Of a stretch of DNA of 64,000 nucleotides, positions 17,352 through 26,285 are shown piece by piece. The number at the start of each line of letters is the position of its first letter. Positions within the stretch are counted from its first letter, which is position 1. The DNA lies in contig NZ_JAGIPH010000003.1 in assembly GCF_017877135.1 (NCBI RefSeq), forward strand, positions 124,001-188,000. The letters are read 5' to 3'. A program made the translations under genes and the position numbers. The notes below the pieces were generated by a model, which was not told the DNA's origin, did no database searches, and was given only the letters and a program-made list of their open reading frames with translations. Source of the stretch: Neorhizobium galegae. Its GTDB lineage: Bacteria > Pseudomonadota > Alphaproteobacteria > Rhizobiales > Rhizobiaceae.

Positions 17352-18180
17352 GGTGTCCGGCAGGATTTTGCAGGCAGCCGCGCCTGAGCGGTCCACCTGG
17401 ATCGACTGGCTGCGCGGTTCGGCGCTGGTGCGAAAGGTGCTGGTCCTTGTGCTTCTCGCGGCGGTCTGGGAGGCAGCGGCGCGCTTCAGCGCCCAGCCGA
17501 TCCTCTTTCCGAGCTTTCTGGAAACCGCCCGGGCCTTCATCGAGGCGCTGCTGAAGGAAAATCTCCTCTCGGCCTCCTGGACCTCGCTTTCGGTGCTGAT
17601 CAAGGGCTATGTGATTGCCATTGCCGGCGCCTTCGTCTTCGTGTCGCTCGCCATGGCCAGCCGGTTCGTGCGCGAACTGCTGCAGACGCTGATCTCCATG
17701 TTCAATCCGCTGCCGGCAATCGCGCTTCTGCCGGTCGCGATGCTGTGGTTCGGGCTCGGGGAAACCAGCCTGCTGGTTGTCCTCGTGCATGCCGTGCTCT
17801 GGCCCTTTGCGCTTGCGACGCTGAGCGGTTTTGACGGCGTGCCGGAAACGCAGCGGCTGGTCGGGCGCAATTATGGTCTGCGCGGTCCGGCTTATGTGGT
17901 GCGCATCCTCATTCCCGCGGCGCTGCCCTCCATTCTCTACGGCATGAAGATCGCCTGGGCCTTCGCCTGGCGCACCTTGATTGCCGCCGAACTCGTCTTC
18001 GGCGTCAGCTCCTCGAACGGCGGTCTTGGCTGGTTCATCTTCCGCAACCGAAACGAGCTGTTCACCGACAAGGTGTTTGCCGGGCTTGCCATGGTCATCA
18101 TCATCGGCCTCGTGGTCGAGGGCATCCTCTTCAGGATCGTCGAAACGGTGACGGTGCGTCGCTGGGGCATGCAGCGATAG
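17344..18180 (+). CDS. ssuC: Sulfonate-type ABC transporter permease (SsuC-like)
   Basis: A 278-residue inner-membrane protein with six hydrophobic helices and the EAA loop GRNYGLRGPAYVVRILIPAALP. The motif FNPLPAIALLPVAMLWFGLG is typical of SsuC/TauC. ATG 17344 is preceded by AGGAGG and overlaps the end of ssuB. It completes the importer encoded by this operon. Confidence 0.9.
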   Translation: MAEVSGRILQAAAPERSTWIDWLRGSALVRKVLVLVLLAAVWEAAARFSAQPILFPSFLETARAFIEALLKENLLSASWTSLSVLIKGYVIAIAGAFVFVSLAMASRFVRELLQTLISMFNPLPAIALLPVAMLWFGLGETSLLVVLVHAVLWPFALATLSGFDGVPETQRLVGRNYGLRGPAYVVRILIPAALPSILYGMKIAWAFAWRTLIAAELVFGVSSSNGGLGWFIFRNRNELFTDKVFAGLAMVIIIGLVVEGILFRIVETVTVRRWGMQR

Positions 18181-18212
18181 TTCGAACACATGACATTGCA
18201 GGACATTTTGGC

Positions 18213-19283
18213 ATGACGGCATCATCGACCTACCTCTGGTACATCCCGAACGTCGCCAAGGGAGGCCATCGTGGCGATACCACGACGACCGATCTCGGCG
18301 GCCTCGACACGCTGACGGCGCAGGCCGAGGCACTGGAGCAGAACGGCTGGCAGGGGGCGCTGATCGGAACCGGCTGGGGCCGGCCGGACACGTTCACCGT
18401 CGCCACCGCGCTTGCGGCACGCACGAAGTCGTTCGAGCCGCTGATCGCGATCCGCCCCGGTTACTGGCGCCCGGCGCATTTCGCATCGGCAGCCGCAAGC
18501 CTCGACCGGCTGAGCGGCGGCCGTGTGCGCGTCAATATCGTCTCCGGCCAGGATGATCTCGCAGCCTATGGCGATGTCGAGCAGGACCAAGCGCAGCGTT
18601 ACGCCCGCACCCGCGAATTCATGCGGCTGGTGCGGCGGCTCTGGACCGAGGAGGCGGTGACCTTCGAGGGCGAGCATTTCCAGGTGCGCAATTCCACGGT
18701 CGAGCCCCGTATTGAGGCACGCGACGGCCGCCCGCACCCCAAACTCTATTTCGGCGGTGCATCCGATGCGGCAGAACGGGTCGCCGCGTCAGAAGCCGAT
18801 GTGCAGCTCTTCTGGGGTGAACCTCTGGCAGGTGTGGCAGAACGCATCGACCGGCTGAAGATGCTAAGCAGGACGCTGGACCGCGACCTGCCACCGCTCG
18901 AATTCGGGCTGCGGATCACCACCGTGGTGCGCGAGACGCGGGAAGCCGCCTGGGCGGATGCCGAGGCGAAGGTGGAGCAGATGGCCAAGGGCGCCGGCGG
19001 CAACTGGCAGGATCATCGCGGCCCGGTTGCCGTCGGTCAGCAGCGGCTTCTCGATCTGGCCGCGCGCGGCGATGTCCTCGATGACAATCTTTATACCGCA
19101 CCCGGCCGGTTCGGCGGCGGCGGGGCCGGAACGACCTGGCTCGTCGGCTCGGCCGAGGACGTGGCCGCCTCGCTTAGAAAATACCGTGATCTCGGGATCA
19201 GCCATTTCGTTCTGTCGGACACGCCGTATCTCACGGAAATCGCCCGGCAGGGACAGACGCTTCTGCCGCTCCTGCGCGCCTGA
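18213..19283 (+). CDS. LLM-class flavin-dependent monooxygenase (SsuD/SfnG-type)
   Basis: A 356-residue luciferase-like enzyme related to but divergent from SsuD: WYIPNVAKGGHRGD, LIAIRPGYWRPAHFA, ASLDRLSGGRVRVNIVSG, PKLYFGGASDAAERVAASEADVQLFWGEP. It probably oxidises a different sulfonate, sulfone or sulfinate with FMNH2 and O2. Last gene of the ssuD operon, 32 bases after the permease. It converges on the bisC-like gene, with a hairpin between them. Confidence 0.87.
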   Translation: MTASSTYLWYIPNVAKGGHRGDTTTTDLGGLDTLTAQAEALEQNGWQGALIGTGWGRPDTFTVATALAARTKSFEPLIAIRPGYWRPAHFASAAASLDRLSGGRVRVNIVSGQDDLAAYGDVEQDQAQRYARTREFMRLVRRLWTEEAVTFEGEHFQVRNSTVEPRIEARDGRPHPKLYFGGASDAAERVAASEADVQLFWGEPLAGVAERIDRLKMLSRTLDRDLPPLEFGLRITTVVRETREAAWADAEAKVEQMAKGAGGNWQDHRGPVAVGQQRLLDLAARGDVLDDNLYTAPGRFGGGGAGTTWLVGSAEDVAASLRKYRDLGISHFVLSDTPYLTEIARQGQTLLPLLRA

Positions 19284-19314
19284 ACGCATTGCAATGTGCA
19301 GGATCCGTTCGTCT

Positions 19315-19336
19315 GCCAGCGGCTGAAACCGCTGGC
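19315..19336. terminator. Hairpin between convergent operons
   Basis: A perfect 8-bp stem (GCCAGCGG / CCGCTGGC) with a 6-base loop in the 79-base gap between convergent genes. It could serve as a bidirectional terminator, though no strong T-tract is present. Confidence 0.45.
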
Positions 19337-19362
19337 GACATCGATGTGGGGAAGGTGGCCTG

Positions 19363-21735
19363 TCACTCCGCGGCGACAGGAGAATCGAAGGCGCGGATCG
19401 GCGGCAGGTGTGCCGTGTAGCGTTCGACCCGGACGGTCGTCAGTTGGCCGGTGCAGCCCTGGGCGAGTGCCGATGTGCCGATATCGCGCGTCAGCACGTT
19501 GGGGTTCCCGTGGACGCAGAGCGGCTTGTCTTCTGCCGGATCGTCGGGATCGTACCAGGCACCAGTCGGGAGTTGGACAACACCGCGGCGAATGCCGTCC
19601 GATAACCGGACGGCGGCAAGGCATGCGCCTCGCTCATTCGACAGGCGCACGATATCGCCTCCCGCAACGCCTTCCGCCTCCGCATCGGCGGGATGCATCG
19701 TGAGCACTTCGCGCCCTTTGATCTTTGCTCCGGCGCTGTGGCCGCCGAAATCGAGCTGGCTGTGCAGGCGCGTGGCCGGCTGGTTGGAGATCAGCACGTA
19801 TGGCGTCTCCGGTTGCGGATCATAGGCCTGGCCGCGCCAGACAGGATGTCCGGGGCAATCCTCTTCGCCAAATCCCGCGACGGTCTCGGAGTAGATTTCC
19901 AGCCGCCCGCTTGGCGTCGCCAGCGGATGTGCCGAAGGGTTTTCGTGAAAAGCCCGCAGATAGCCGCCGTCGTCCGGCTTTTGCGGCAGGATCAAGCCTT
20001 CCCCCTGCCAGAACCCATCAAAATCCGGTGCGGCCAGCCCCTTTTGCTGCAGGCTTCGGCGGGTGGGTTCGTAGAGATGCGCCAGCCATTGGCGCACATC
20101 GCGCCCCTCGGTGAAAGCCTCGCGCATGTCCAGGCGCTCCGCCAGATCGGCAAAAATGGCATAATCGTCGCGGGCCAATGCGTAAGGCGCCGCAACTGCG
20201 TGCATCGGCACCAGAAGCGGGTCGTGGGAGCTTGCGCCGATATCCTCGCGCTCGAGGGTCAGCGTGCAGGGCAGCACGATATCGGCATGGCGTGCGGTGG
20301 CCGTCCAGGCACTTTCATGAACCACGATCGTTTCGGGACGGGCAAAGGCACGACGCAGACGATTGAGATCCTGATGGTGGTGAAAGGGATTGCCGCCCGC
20401 CCAATAGACCAGCTTGATCTCGGGATAGATGCGCGTCTGGCCATTGAACCGGTAGGAGGCGCCGGGCTGAAGCAGCATATCGGCGATGCGGGCAACCGGA
20501 ATGAAATCGCGCACGGCGTTGCGGCCCTGCAGCAATGTCGGGATCGGGACATCGTTGGCACGCCGCCCGTAATAGGCGATGGCGCCCAGCGCATAGGCAT
20601 AACCGCCGCCCGGCAGGCCGATCTGTCCAAGTGCTGCGGCCAGCACCATGCCCATCCAGACAGGCTGTTCGCCATGCTCAGCGCGCTGCAAAGCATGCGC
20701 CACCACGATCACGGAGCGCTTGGCCGAAAGCTGTCGCGCCAGGGCGATAATCTCCTCGGCAGAGACGCCGGTGATCGATGCGGCCCAGTCGGCACTCTTC
20801 GGCTGCCCGTCGACAAGGCCCAGCAGATAGCGCTCGAAGATCGGCCAGCCCGTTGTATAACGCTCGAGGAATGTCCGATCGTGCCGTCCTTCGATGACGA
20901 GCGTATGGACGATGGCCATCATCAGTGCGGTATCGCTGCCCGGCACGCAGGAAATCCAGCTCGCGGCTGCTTCGTCCGGCAGATCGGAACGCAAGGGGCT
21001 GACCAGCACGAATTTGCAGCCGCGGGCGGCCGCCCGCTGCATCGCGCCGCGCTCCACATGGCGGCTGACACTGCCACCGGCCACCATGGAGTTCTTGAGC
21101 GCCATCCCGCCGAAGGCAAGCACGATGTCGCTGTGATCGGCGATCTGATCCCAGGAGACGTTGTGCTTTGTCAGACCTTCATAGTCGCCCATGATATGCG
21201 GGACGATCACCTGCGCAGCCGCCGACGAATAGCTTGTGACGGAGCTGACATAGCCGCCGCAGACGGTGTTCAGAAAGCGGTGGATCTGGCTTTGGGCATG
21301 ATGGAAGCGCCCGGCGCTTGCCCAGCCATAGGAACCACCGAAGATTGCGCCGGGACCGCTTCCGTCACGCACGCGCGCCAGCTCCTGCGACAGGAGATCG
21401 AGGGCCTGCTCCCAGGCGACGGCCACGAATTCGTCGCGTCCGCGCCGCTCGTCAGCACCGGGACCGTTTTCCAGCCAGCCCCGCCGGACCATCGGCTGCG
21501 CAATCCGTGCGCGGTGGCTGAGGGCCGCGGGCAAGTTCTCGATGATGCGGTTGGGATCGGGATCGTCCGGATGCGGCCTCACATCCAGCTGCCCATCGCG
21601 CAGGCGGGCCGAAAACGCGCCCCAATGGGCGGTGTGGGGCAGGAACGGTGTCTCTTCCGTTCCGTCCGCCGCAATTTCTTTGTCGGACACGCCCTTGTCT
21701 CCTTCACACGTCTCGCCAAGCCGATGATTCTTCAC
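19363..21735 (-). CDS. Molybdopterin S/N-oxide reductase of the BisC/DMSO reductase family
   Basis: A 790-residue molybdenum bis-MGD oxidoreductase without the N-terminal Cys cluster for an Fe-S centre, as in BisC, TorA and DorA. FGGSYGWASAGRFHHAQ supplies the serine ligand to Mo. Other family segments are GGNPFHHHQDLNRL, ESAWTATARHADIVLPCT, ISNQPATRLHSQLDFG and RGACLAAV. No Tat leader is visible, so it is probably cytoplasmic like BisC. Likely substrates are biotin or methionine sulfoxide or another organic S-oxide. GTG 21735 overlaps the stop of the FAD oxidase gene (GTGA), indicating coupling. Confidence 0.87.
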   Translation of the reverse strand: MKNHRLGETCEGDKGVSDKEIAADGTEETPFLPHTAHWGAFSARLRDGQLDVRPHPDDPDPNRIIENLPAALSHRARIAQPMVRRGWLENGPGADERRGRDEFVAVAWEQALDLLSQELARVRDGSGPGAIFGGSYGWASAGRFHHAQSQIHRFLNTVCGGYVSSVTSYSSAAAQVIVPHIMGDYEGLTKHNVSWDQIADHSDIVLAFGGMALKNSMVAGGSVSRHVERGAMQRAAARGCKFVLVSPLRSDLPDEAAASWISCVPGSDTALMMAIVHTLVIEGRHDRTFLERYTTGWPIFERYLLGLVDGQPKSADWAASITGVSAEEIIALARQLSAKRSVIVVAHALQRAEHGEQPVWMGMVLAAALGQIGLPGGGYAYALGAIAYYGRRANDVPIPTLLQGRNAVRDFIPVARIADMLLQPGASYRFNGQTRIYPEIKLVYWAGGNPFHHHQDLNRLRRAFARPETIVVHESAWTATARHADIVLPCTLTLEREDIGASSHDPLLVPMHAVAAPYALARDDYAIFADLAERLDMREAFTEGRDVRQWLAHLYEPTRRSLQQKGLAAPDFDGFWQGEGLILPQKPDDGGYLRAFHENPSAHPLATPSGRLEIYSETVAGFGEEDCPGHPVWRGQAYDPQPETPYVLISNQPATRLHSQLDFGGHSAGAKIKGREVLTMHPADAEAEGVAGGDIVRLSNERGACLAAVRLSDGIRRGVVQLPTGAWYDPDDPAEDKPLCVHGNPNVLTRDIGTSALAQGCTGQLTTVRVERYTAHLPPIRAFDSPVAAE

Positions 21736-23108
21736 GCCGGCAGTATCTTGCCGGGGTTCATGATGTCGAGCGGATCAATCGCCTGTTTGATCACGCGCAT
21801 CAGGTCCACGGCCTCGCCATGCTCTGCACGCAGATAATCGATCTTGCCGGTGCCGATGCCATGTTCGCCCGTCGAGGTGCCGCCGAGCGACAGCGCCTTC
21901 AGCACCATCTTCTTGTTGATCGCCGCAACCGCTGCCAGTTCCTCGGTATTGTCGGGGTCGATGGCGAAGACGACATGATAGTTGCCGTCGCCGACATGGC
22001 CGAGGATCGCGGTGGGAACGGGGCAGGTGGCGAGAAGTTCGCGCGTGAAGCGGATGCATTCGGCGAGCGCCGACACCGGCACGCAGACATCCGAGGACCA
22101 GCCGCGGGCACCCGGCCGCTGCGAGACAACGGCATAGAAGGCATTGTGGCGCGCTTTCCAAAGGCGGTTGCGCTCCTCGGATGTCGTAGCCGAGGCAAAA
22201 GCCCGTCCGCCATTCTCGGCGGCAATCGCTGCCACCTGCTCGATCTGCTCCAGCGTCGAGGCCGGCGAGCCGTGGAACTCGAAGGCCAGCGTATCTTCGA
22301 CGGCAAGCAACAGGCCGGCATGGCGGTTGACGGCTTCGATCAGCCCGCGATCCATGAATTCCATGCGCGCGACGGGAATACCGAGCTGGATGACGGCAAC
22401 GGCCGTATCGATCGCCTGCGCGGTATCGGCAAACGAGCAGAGCGCGGCGGTCGTGCTTTCCGGAATGCCGTAGAGCCGCAATGTGACCTCGGTGATGATG
22501 CCGAGCGTCCCTTCGGATCCGACGAACAGCCGGGTGAGATCATAACCGGCCGACGATTTGCGCGCCCGCCCGCCGACCCGGATCACCTGGCCACTCGGCA
22601 GCACCACCGTGAGGGAGAGCACGTTTTCACGCATCGTACCGTAGCGGACGGCATTCGTACCGGATGCCCGCGTCGCGGCCATGCCGCCTAGGGTGGCGTT
22701 GGCGCCCGGATCGATGGGAAAGAACAGACCGCGGTCGCGAAGCCAACTGTTCAGGGCTTCGCGCGTGACGCCGGCCTCCACGGTGCAGTCCAGATCCTCG
22801 GGGCTTACCCTGAGGATGCGGTTCATGGCGGACAGATCGATCGATACTCCACCTTTTACTGCAGAGAGATGGCCCTCCAGCGAGGTGCCGGCGCCGAAGG
22901 CGATGACGGGGACCTGATGGGTGGCACACAGGCGCACGATGAAAGAGACATCGTCCGTGCTTTCGGCAAACACCACCGCATCCGGAGCGGCGGCCGCATG
23001 ATAGGATTCACCGCGACCATGCTGTTGGCGAAGGGCTTCGCCCTGGGAAAACCGGTCACCGAAGCGAGCCGTCAGGGCTGCGGCAAGATCCGGGGCAAGG
23101 CTGCTCAT
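21732..23108 (-). CDS. FAD-binding oxidase, GlcD/D-lactate dehydrogenase family
   Basis: A 458-residue flavoenzyme of the FAD_binding_4 / FAD-oxidase C type. The FAD site is VPVIAFGAGTSLEGH, DPGANATLGGMAATRASGTNAVRYG and GSEGTLGIITEVTLRL; the C-terminal HVGDGNYHVVF and GTSTGEHGIG-K match the GlcD/Dld cap. It oxidises a 2-hydroxy acid (D-lactate, glycolate or similar), passing electrons to a quinone or cytochrome. ATG 23108 overlaps the stop of the sulfurtransferase gene (ATGA). In this operon it could oxidise the hydroxy acid left from sulfur-compound cleavage, which is inference. Confidence 0.87.
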   Translation of the reverse strand: MSSLAPDLAAALTARFGDRFSQGEALRQQHGRGESYHAAAAPDAVVFAESTDDVSFIVRLCATHQVPVIAFGAGTSLEGHLSAVKGGVSIDLSAMNRILRVSPEDLDCTVEAGVTREALNSWLRDRGLFFPIDPGANATLGGMAATRASGTNAVRYGTMRENVLSLTVVLPSGQVIRVGGRARKSSAGYDLTRLFVGSEGTLGIITEVTLRLYGIPESTTAALCSFADTAQAIDTAVAVIQLGIPVARMEFMDRGLIEAVNRHAGLLLAVEDTLAFEFHGSPASTLEQIEQVAAIAAENGGRAFASATTSEERNRLWKARHNAFYAVVSQRPGARGWSSDVCVPVSALAECIRFTRELLATCPVPTAILGHVGDGNYHVVFAIDPDNTEELAAVAAINKKMVLKALSLGGTSTGEHGIGTGKIDYLRAEHGEAVDLMRVIKQAIDPLDIMNPGKILPA

Positions 23109-23977
23109 GCCGGATGTTCCGCGGGTCCCGTCGCGATGGGTGTGTCGCCCGGAATGCCCCATTCGGCCCATGAGCCGTCATAGAGCGCGGTATCCTCCTT
23201 GCCGATGAGGTGAAGGCCGAACAGCAGGACGCCTGCCGTGACCCCCGAACCGCAGGACGCGACGACCGGTTGGTCCAGATCGACACCGGCGCGAACAAAG
23301 GCCGCGCGGATGGCGTCCGGCGACAGCACCTCTCCCGTGGCCGGATTGCTGAGCGTCGTGAACGGCAGGTTGCGGCTGCCGGGAATGTGGCCGGCGCGAA
23401 GGCCGGGCCGGACTTCCGCCTCCGTCCCCTCGAAGCGTGGTGCGGAGCGCGCGTCGATCACCTGTTCCGCCTGCGTGGTGAGGTTTGTGAGGAGTGCTGT
23501 CTTGTCCCGCAGAAGGTCTGCGCGAAAGCGCGCCGTAAACGATGCGGGCCGGGGTGCCGGAACCTCTGTCGTCACGGCGCGTCCCTCTGCAAGCCAGCGC
23601 TTGAAGCCGCCATCCAGAATGGCGACCTTGTCATGACCGAAGACGCGCCATGTCCACCAGACCCGTGGCGCCGACATCAGCCCATGCGTGTCATAGATCA
23701 CCACCAGCGTGTCGTTTCCGACGCCGAGCTTGCCAGCGACCGCTTCGAATTCGGCGGCCTCCGGCAGCATGTGCGGGAGGGGCGTCCCGGATGCGGCGAT
23801 CCGGTCGATATCGAAGAACCGGGCGCCGGGAATATGCTGGCGCGCATAATCTTCCGTCGCGGTCGGCGTCACGCCGGGCAGCTTGTAGGAGCCGTCCAGG
23901 AGGACAAGGTTGTCGGAGCCAAGGTGATCGGCAAGCCACCGGGTGGAGACCAGCGGGCCGGGCAGGGAGATGGACAT
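23105..23977 (-). CDS. sseA: 3-mercaptopyruvate sulfurtransferase (rhodanese family)
   Basis: A 290-residue tandem-rhodanese protein. The N-terminal inactive domain (LVSTRWLADHL, VVIYDTHGLMSAPRVWWTWRVFGH) is followed by the catalytic domain with the loop CGSGVTA. That loop sequence is characteristic of mercaptopyruvate sulfurtransferase rather than thiosulfate sulfurtransferase (CRKGVT). It transfers sulfane sulfur from 3-mercaptopyruvate to a thiol acceptor or cyanide. ATG 23977 begins the conserved domain. It is followed by a 4-base overlap with the FAD oxidase gene. Confidence 0.9.
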   Translation of the reverse strand: MSISLPGPLVSTRWLADHLGSDNLVLLDGSYKLPGVTPTATEDYARQHIPGARFFDIDRIAASGTPLPHMLPEAAEFEAVAGKLGVGNDTLVVIYDTHGLMSAPRVWWTWRVFGHDKVAILDGGFKRWLAEGRAVTTEVPAPRPASFTARFRADLLRDKTALLTNLTTQAEQVIDARSAPRFEGTEAEVRPGLRAGHIPGSRNLPFTTLSNPATGEVLSPDAIRAAFVRAGVDLDQPVVASCGSGVTAGVLLFGLHLIGKEDTALYDGSWAEWGIPGDTPIATGPAEHPA

Positions 23978-24005
23978 GGTCTGTCTCGTCAAGCGGGAGG
24001 AAAAA

Positions 24006-24608
24006 TCAGGCGACCAGACGTTCGCCGGCGAGGTGGCGCTCGAGGAAGGGCAGGCTGTCCTGCCCCCAGTACAGTTCATCCTCATACCGGAAGGTCGGGA
24101 TTCCGAAGACACCGGCCTGCTTTGCGCGCAAAAAATTGGCATCCAGAACGGCTTGAATATCGGCGTCGCCGGCGCGGGCCTCCAGCCGCTGCGCGTCGAA
24201 CCCGGCCTTGGTTACGATGGCTGCGCGGACATCGGGCGCGCCGATATTGTCTGCCCGTCCCCAGAGCGCCGTTTGCAGGGCTTGGGTGAGGGCGATCCAG
24301 TCGAGGCCGTCGATCTGCGCGGCGACCACCAGCCGGCCGGCTGGCGTCGGATCCGAAAGACCGGCACGGTTGTCGAGGGCCAGCGGTTTGTTGCGAAGAG
24401 AGGCCCAGCGCCTGAGATCACGCAGCCAGTAGGCGCGCCGCGCCTCGGGCCGATTGCGGGAATAGATCGCGCCGTTTTCCTCGATCAGCGGGATGAGGTG
24501 AGGCTGCACCGTGGCCTTATGGCGGGCGGCGACCTCGAGAAAGGCGTCAAAGCCGATATAGGCCCAGGGCGAGCCGATGCCGAAGAAGTAGTCGATGACC
24601 TGTGTCAT
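24006..24608 (-). CDS. DsbA-fold / 2-hydroxychromene-2-carboxylate isomerase-like (GST kappa) protein
   Basis: A 200-residue thioredoxin-fold protein of the HCCA isomerase/GST-kappa group. The N-terminus FFGIGSPWAYIG carries the catalytic Ser in place of a CxxC motif, and the C-terminal AGVFGIPTF is the cis-Pro glutathione-binding segment. HCCA isomerases are glutathione-dependent, and relatives conjugate or rearrange glutathione adducts. The start overlaps the TetR stop (ATGA). The operon setting suggests handling of a reactive product from organosulfur oxidation; substrate unknown. Confidence 0.86.
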   Translation of the reverse strand: MTQVIDYFFGIGSPWAYIGFDAFLEVAARHKATVQPHLIPLIEENGAIYSRNRPEARRAYWLRDLRRWASLRNKPLALDNRAGLSDPTPAGRLVVAAQIDGLDWIALTQALQTALWGRADNIGAPDVRAAIVTKAGFDAQRLEARAGDADIQAVLDANFLRAKQAGVFGIPTFRYEDELYWGQDSLPFLERHLAGERLVA

Positions 24609-25186
24609 GTGCGTGCCGTTCCATAAAGACTGTCAAAGAGTGCAAGGGCGCAATCGCGGGCAACCAGTGCGGACTGCGGCTCCCGATTGACGGCGATGGT
24701 GGCCAGTGCGCCTTCGTAGAGAAGGGCGAGATGGCGGGATGCCAGGCTGAGGCCCGTCTCATCGGACGGAATGCCTGCGCTGGAGGTGATGCGACCAAAG
24801 ATGTCGAGGATCGTAGCTTTGTGCCGTCGCGCCACCGAGACGACCCGTTCGGAATCACCATGTTCGGCAACCGCAAGCGCGAAGGCGCAACCGCGAAAAT
24901 CCGGACTTTCCGCCTTTTCGAAGAGACGCTGGAAGATCGTATCCACCTGATCGCGCGGCCGTTCGACAGTGCGAAGAACATCCTCCAGAGACGCGACCAC
25001 CCGCTCATGTCGTTGCAAGAGGTAGGCGGCGACAAGATGATCCTTGGAGGGGAAGTGTCGATAAAGCGTCGCCTTGGCAACGCGGGCCTCCTCGATGATC
25101 CGGTCGATGCCGACTGCACGGATGCCGTCCCGGTAAAACAGGGCGCCTGCAGTGGAGAGGATCTGGTCCTGGATGGGAATGGTCAT
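24605..25186 (-). CDS. TetR/AcrR-family transcriptional regulator
   Basis: A 193-residue regulator. The N-terminal HTH spans about residues 8-55 (ILSTAGALFYRDGIRAVGIDRII, ARVAKATLYRHFPSKDHLV), with a ligand-binding C-terminal domain of the TetR type (RGCAFALAVAEHG). It is the first gene of the coupled leftward unit with the HCCA-isomerase-like gene, sseA, the FAD oxidase and the bisC-like gene, so it probably controls that unit and possibly other parts of the region. Confidence 0.9.
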   Translation of the reverse strand: MTIPIQDQILSTAGALFYRDGIRAVGIDRIIEEARVAKATLYRHFPSKDHLVAAYLLQRHERVVASLEDVLRTVERPRDQVDTIFQRLFEKAESPDFRGCAFALAVAEHGDSERVVSVARRHKATILDIFGRITSSAGIPSDETGLSLASRHLALLYEGALATIAVNREPQSALVARDCALALFDSLYGTART

Positions 25187-25260
25187 TGTGTCTGTCCTGG
25201 TGCTCCGCGCTCGGCGCTCTCAACGGAAGGGGGCCGCCCTTTCGCCTCGTGGTGACGATG

Positions 25261-26235
25261 TCAGAACGCGGCAACCGCGCGAATGTCACGGGTCCCCGGT
25301 TTGTGTCCGTCGCGCGCAAGTTCGGCGGCGGCCCGCTGGAAGGCCGCATTGAGGGGCGTCTCGACACCATGCAGCCGGCCCAGCCTGACGATCTCGCCGT
25401 TCAGATAATCGACCTCGCTCGAGGCACCCCGCGTAAAACTCTGCCAGGTGGATTGCTGGCCCCGCTCGATGCCGCTGCCTTCGGCGATGCGCCATCCGGA
25501 AATGTCGACGGTTCGTTCGGAGCGGGCGGCGGGGTCATGGCCGGCGGCCTGAAGAACGCGGCGCGCCTCCGCGACCAGCGCGTCCACAGCCGTCGTCCGC
25601 ACGTCCGCATCTCCAGCAAACAGCTCGACGACGTTGGTCACGTTATGCTCCAGCTTGGCGGCCTTCCAGCGCCGGATATCGGCCCGCGCCTCCACCAGAT
25701 AGTTTGCAGCCGTAAGATCCGCGGCAATGGTGCGGGCCGTGTCATCAAGGCCGTGCGGGTACCGCCCGACAGTCACCACGCCGAGCTGCGGTTCGCTGCC
25801 GACGACGACTTCGCCCGTGACCGTGAAGCGTGCCGGAATGAGAATGCTTGCGGCATAGACGTGCGAGAACCGGCGAAGGGCGATGTCTTCGGCGGCAAGG
25901 CCGTTCTGGAAGGTGACCAGCGGTAGGTCTGCCGCAAGGCCGCCGCCTTCGACAGGCTGCCAGGCCCAGAACTCCGTTGCCGCCTCCACGTCCTGCGACT
26001 TGACCGTCAGCAGCAGGATATCGCCCGGCGCGAGGCTTGGCGGGCTTGCCGTGTCGTGAATGTTCAGGCGCACCGTGCGGGTTTCCGCCGGCCGGCGATA
26101 GGTGAGCCCGTGCGTGGCGATATGGGCCGCCTGTTGTCCGCGACCGACAAGGGCATAGGCGATGCCTCTCTGTTCGAATTCCGCAGCAAGGCTCGCGCCG
26201 ACAGCGCCGGCTCCGATGATGATGTAGCGTGTCAT
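25261..26235 (-). CDS. Ketopantoate reductase (PanE/ApbA)-family NADPH oxidoreductase
   Basis: A 324-residue protein with the N-terminal Rossmann motif IIGAGAVGASLAAEFEQRG, and the ApbA segments LLLTVKSQDVEAA, TFQNGLAAED and WKAAKLEHNVTNVVE. The C-terminal half contains the family's helical domain (SEVDYLNGEIVRLGRLHGVETPLN). It may be a specialised ketoacid reductase rather than housekeeping panE because it lies inside the organosulfur series, 50 bases downstream of the SfnB-like gene. Confidence 0.85.
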   Translation of the reverse strand: MTRYIIIGAGAVGASLAAEFEQRGIAYALVGRGQQAAHIATHGLTYRRPAETRTVRLNIHDTASPPSLAPGDILLLTVKSQDVEAATEFWAWQPVEGGGLAADLPLVTFQNGLAAEDIALRRFSHVYAASILIPARFTVTGEVVVGSEPQLGVVTVGRYPHGLDDTARTIAADLTAANYLVEARADIRRWKAAKLEHNVTNVVELFAGDADVRTTAVDALVAEARRVLQAAGHDPAARSERTVDISGWRIAEGSGIERGQQSTWQSFTRGASSEVDYLNGEIVRLGRLHGVETPLNAAFQRAAAELARDGHKPGTRDIRAVAAF

Positions 26236-26285
26236 GGGATCATGTCTTGACGGGAGGAGGTGATGGCGGTGAAACGGAAAAGAGC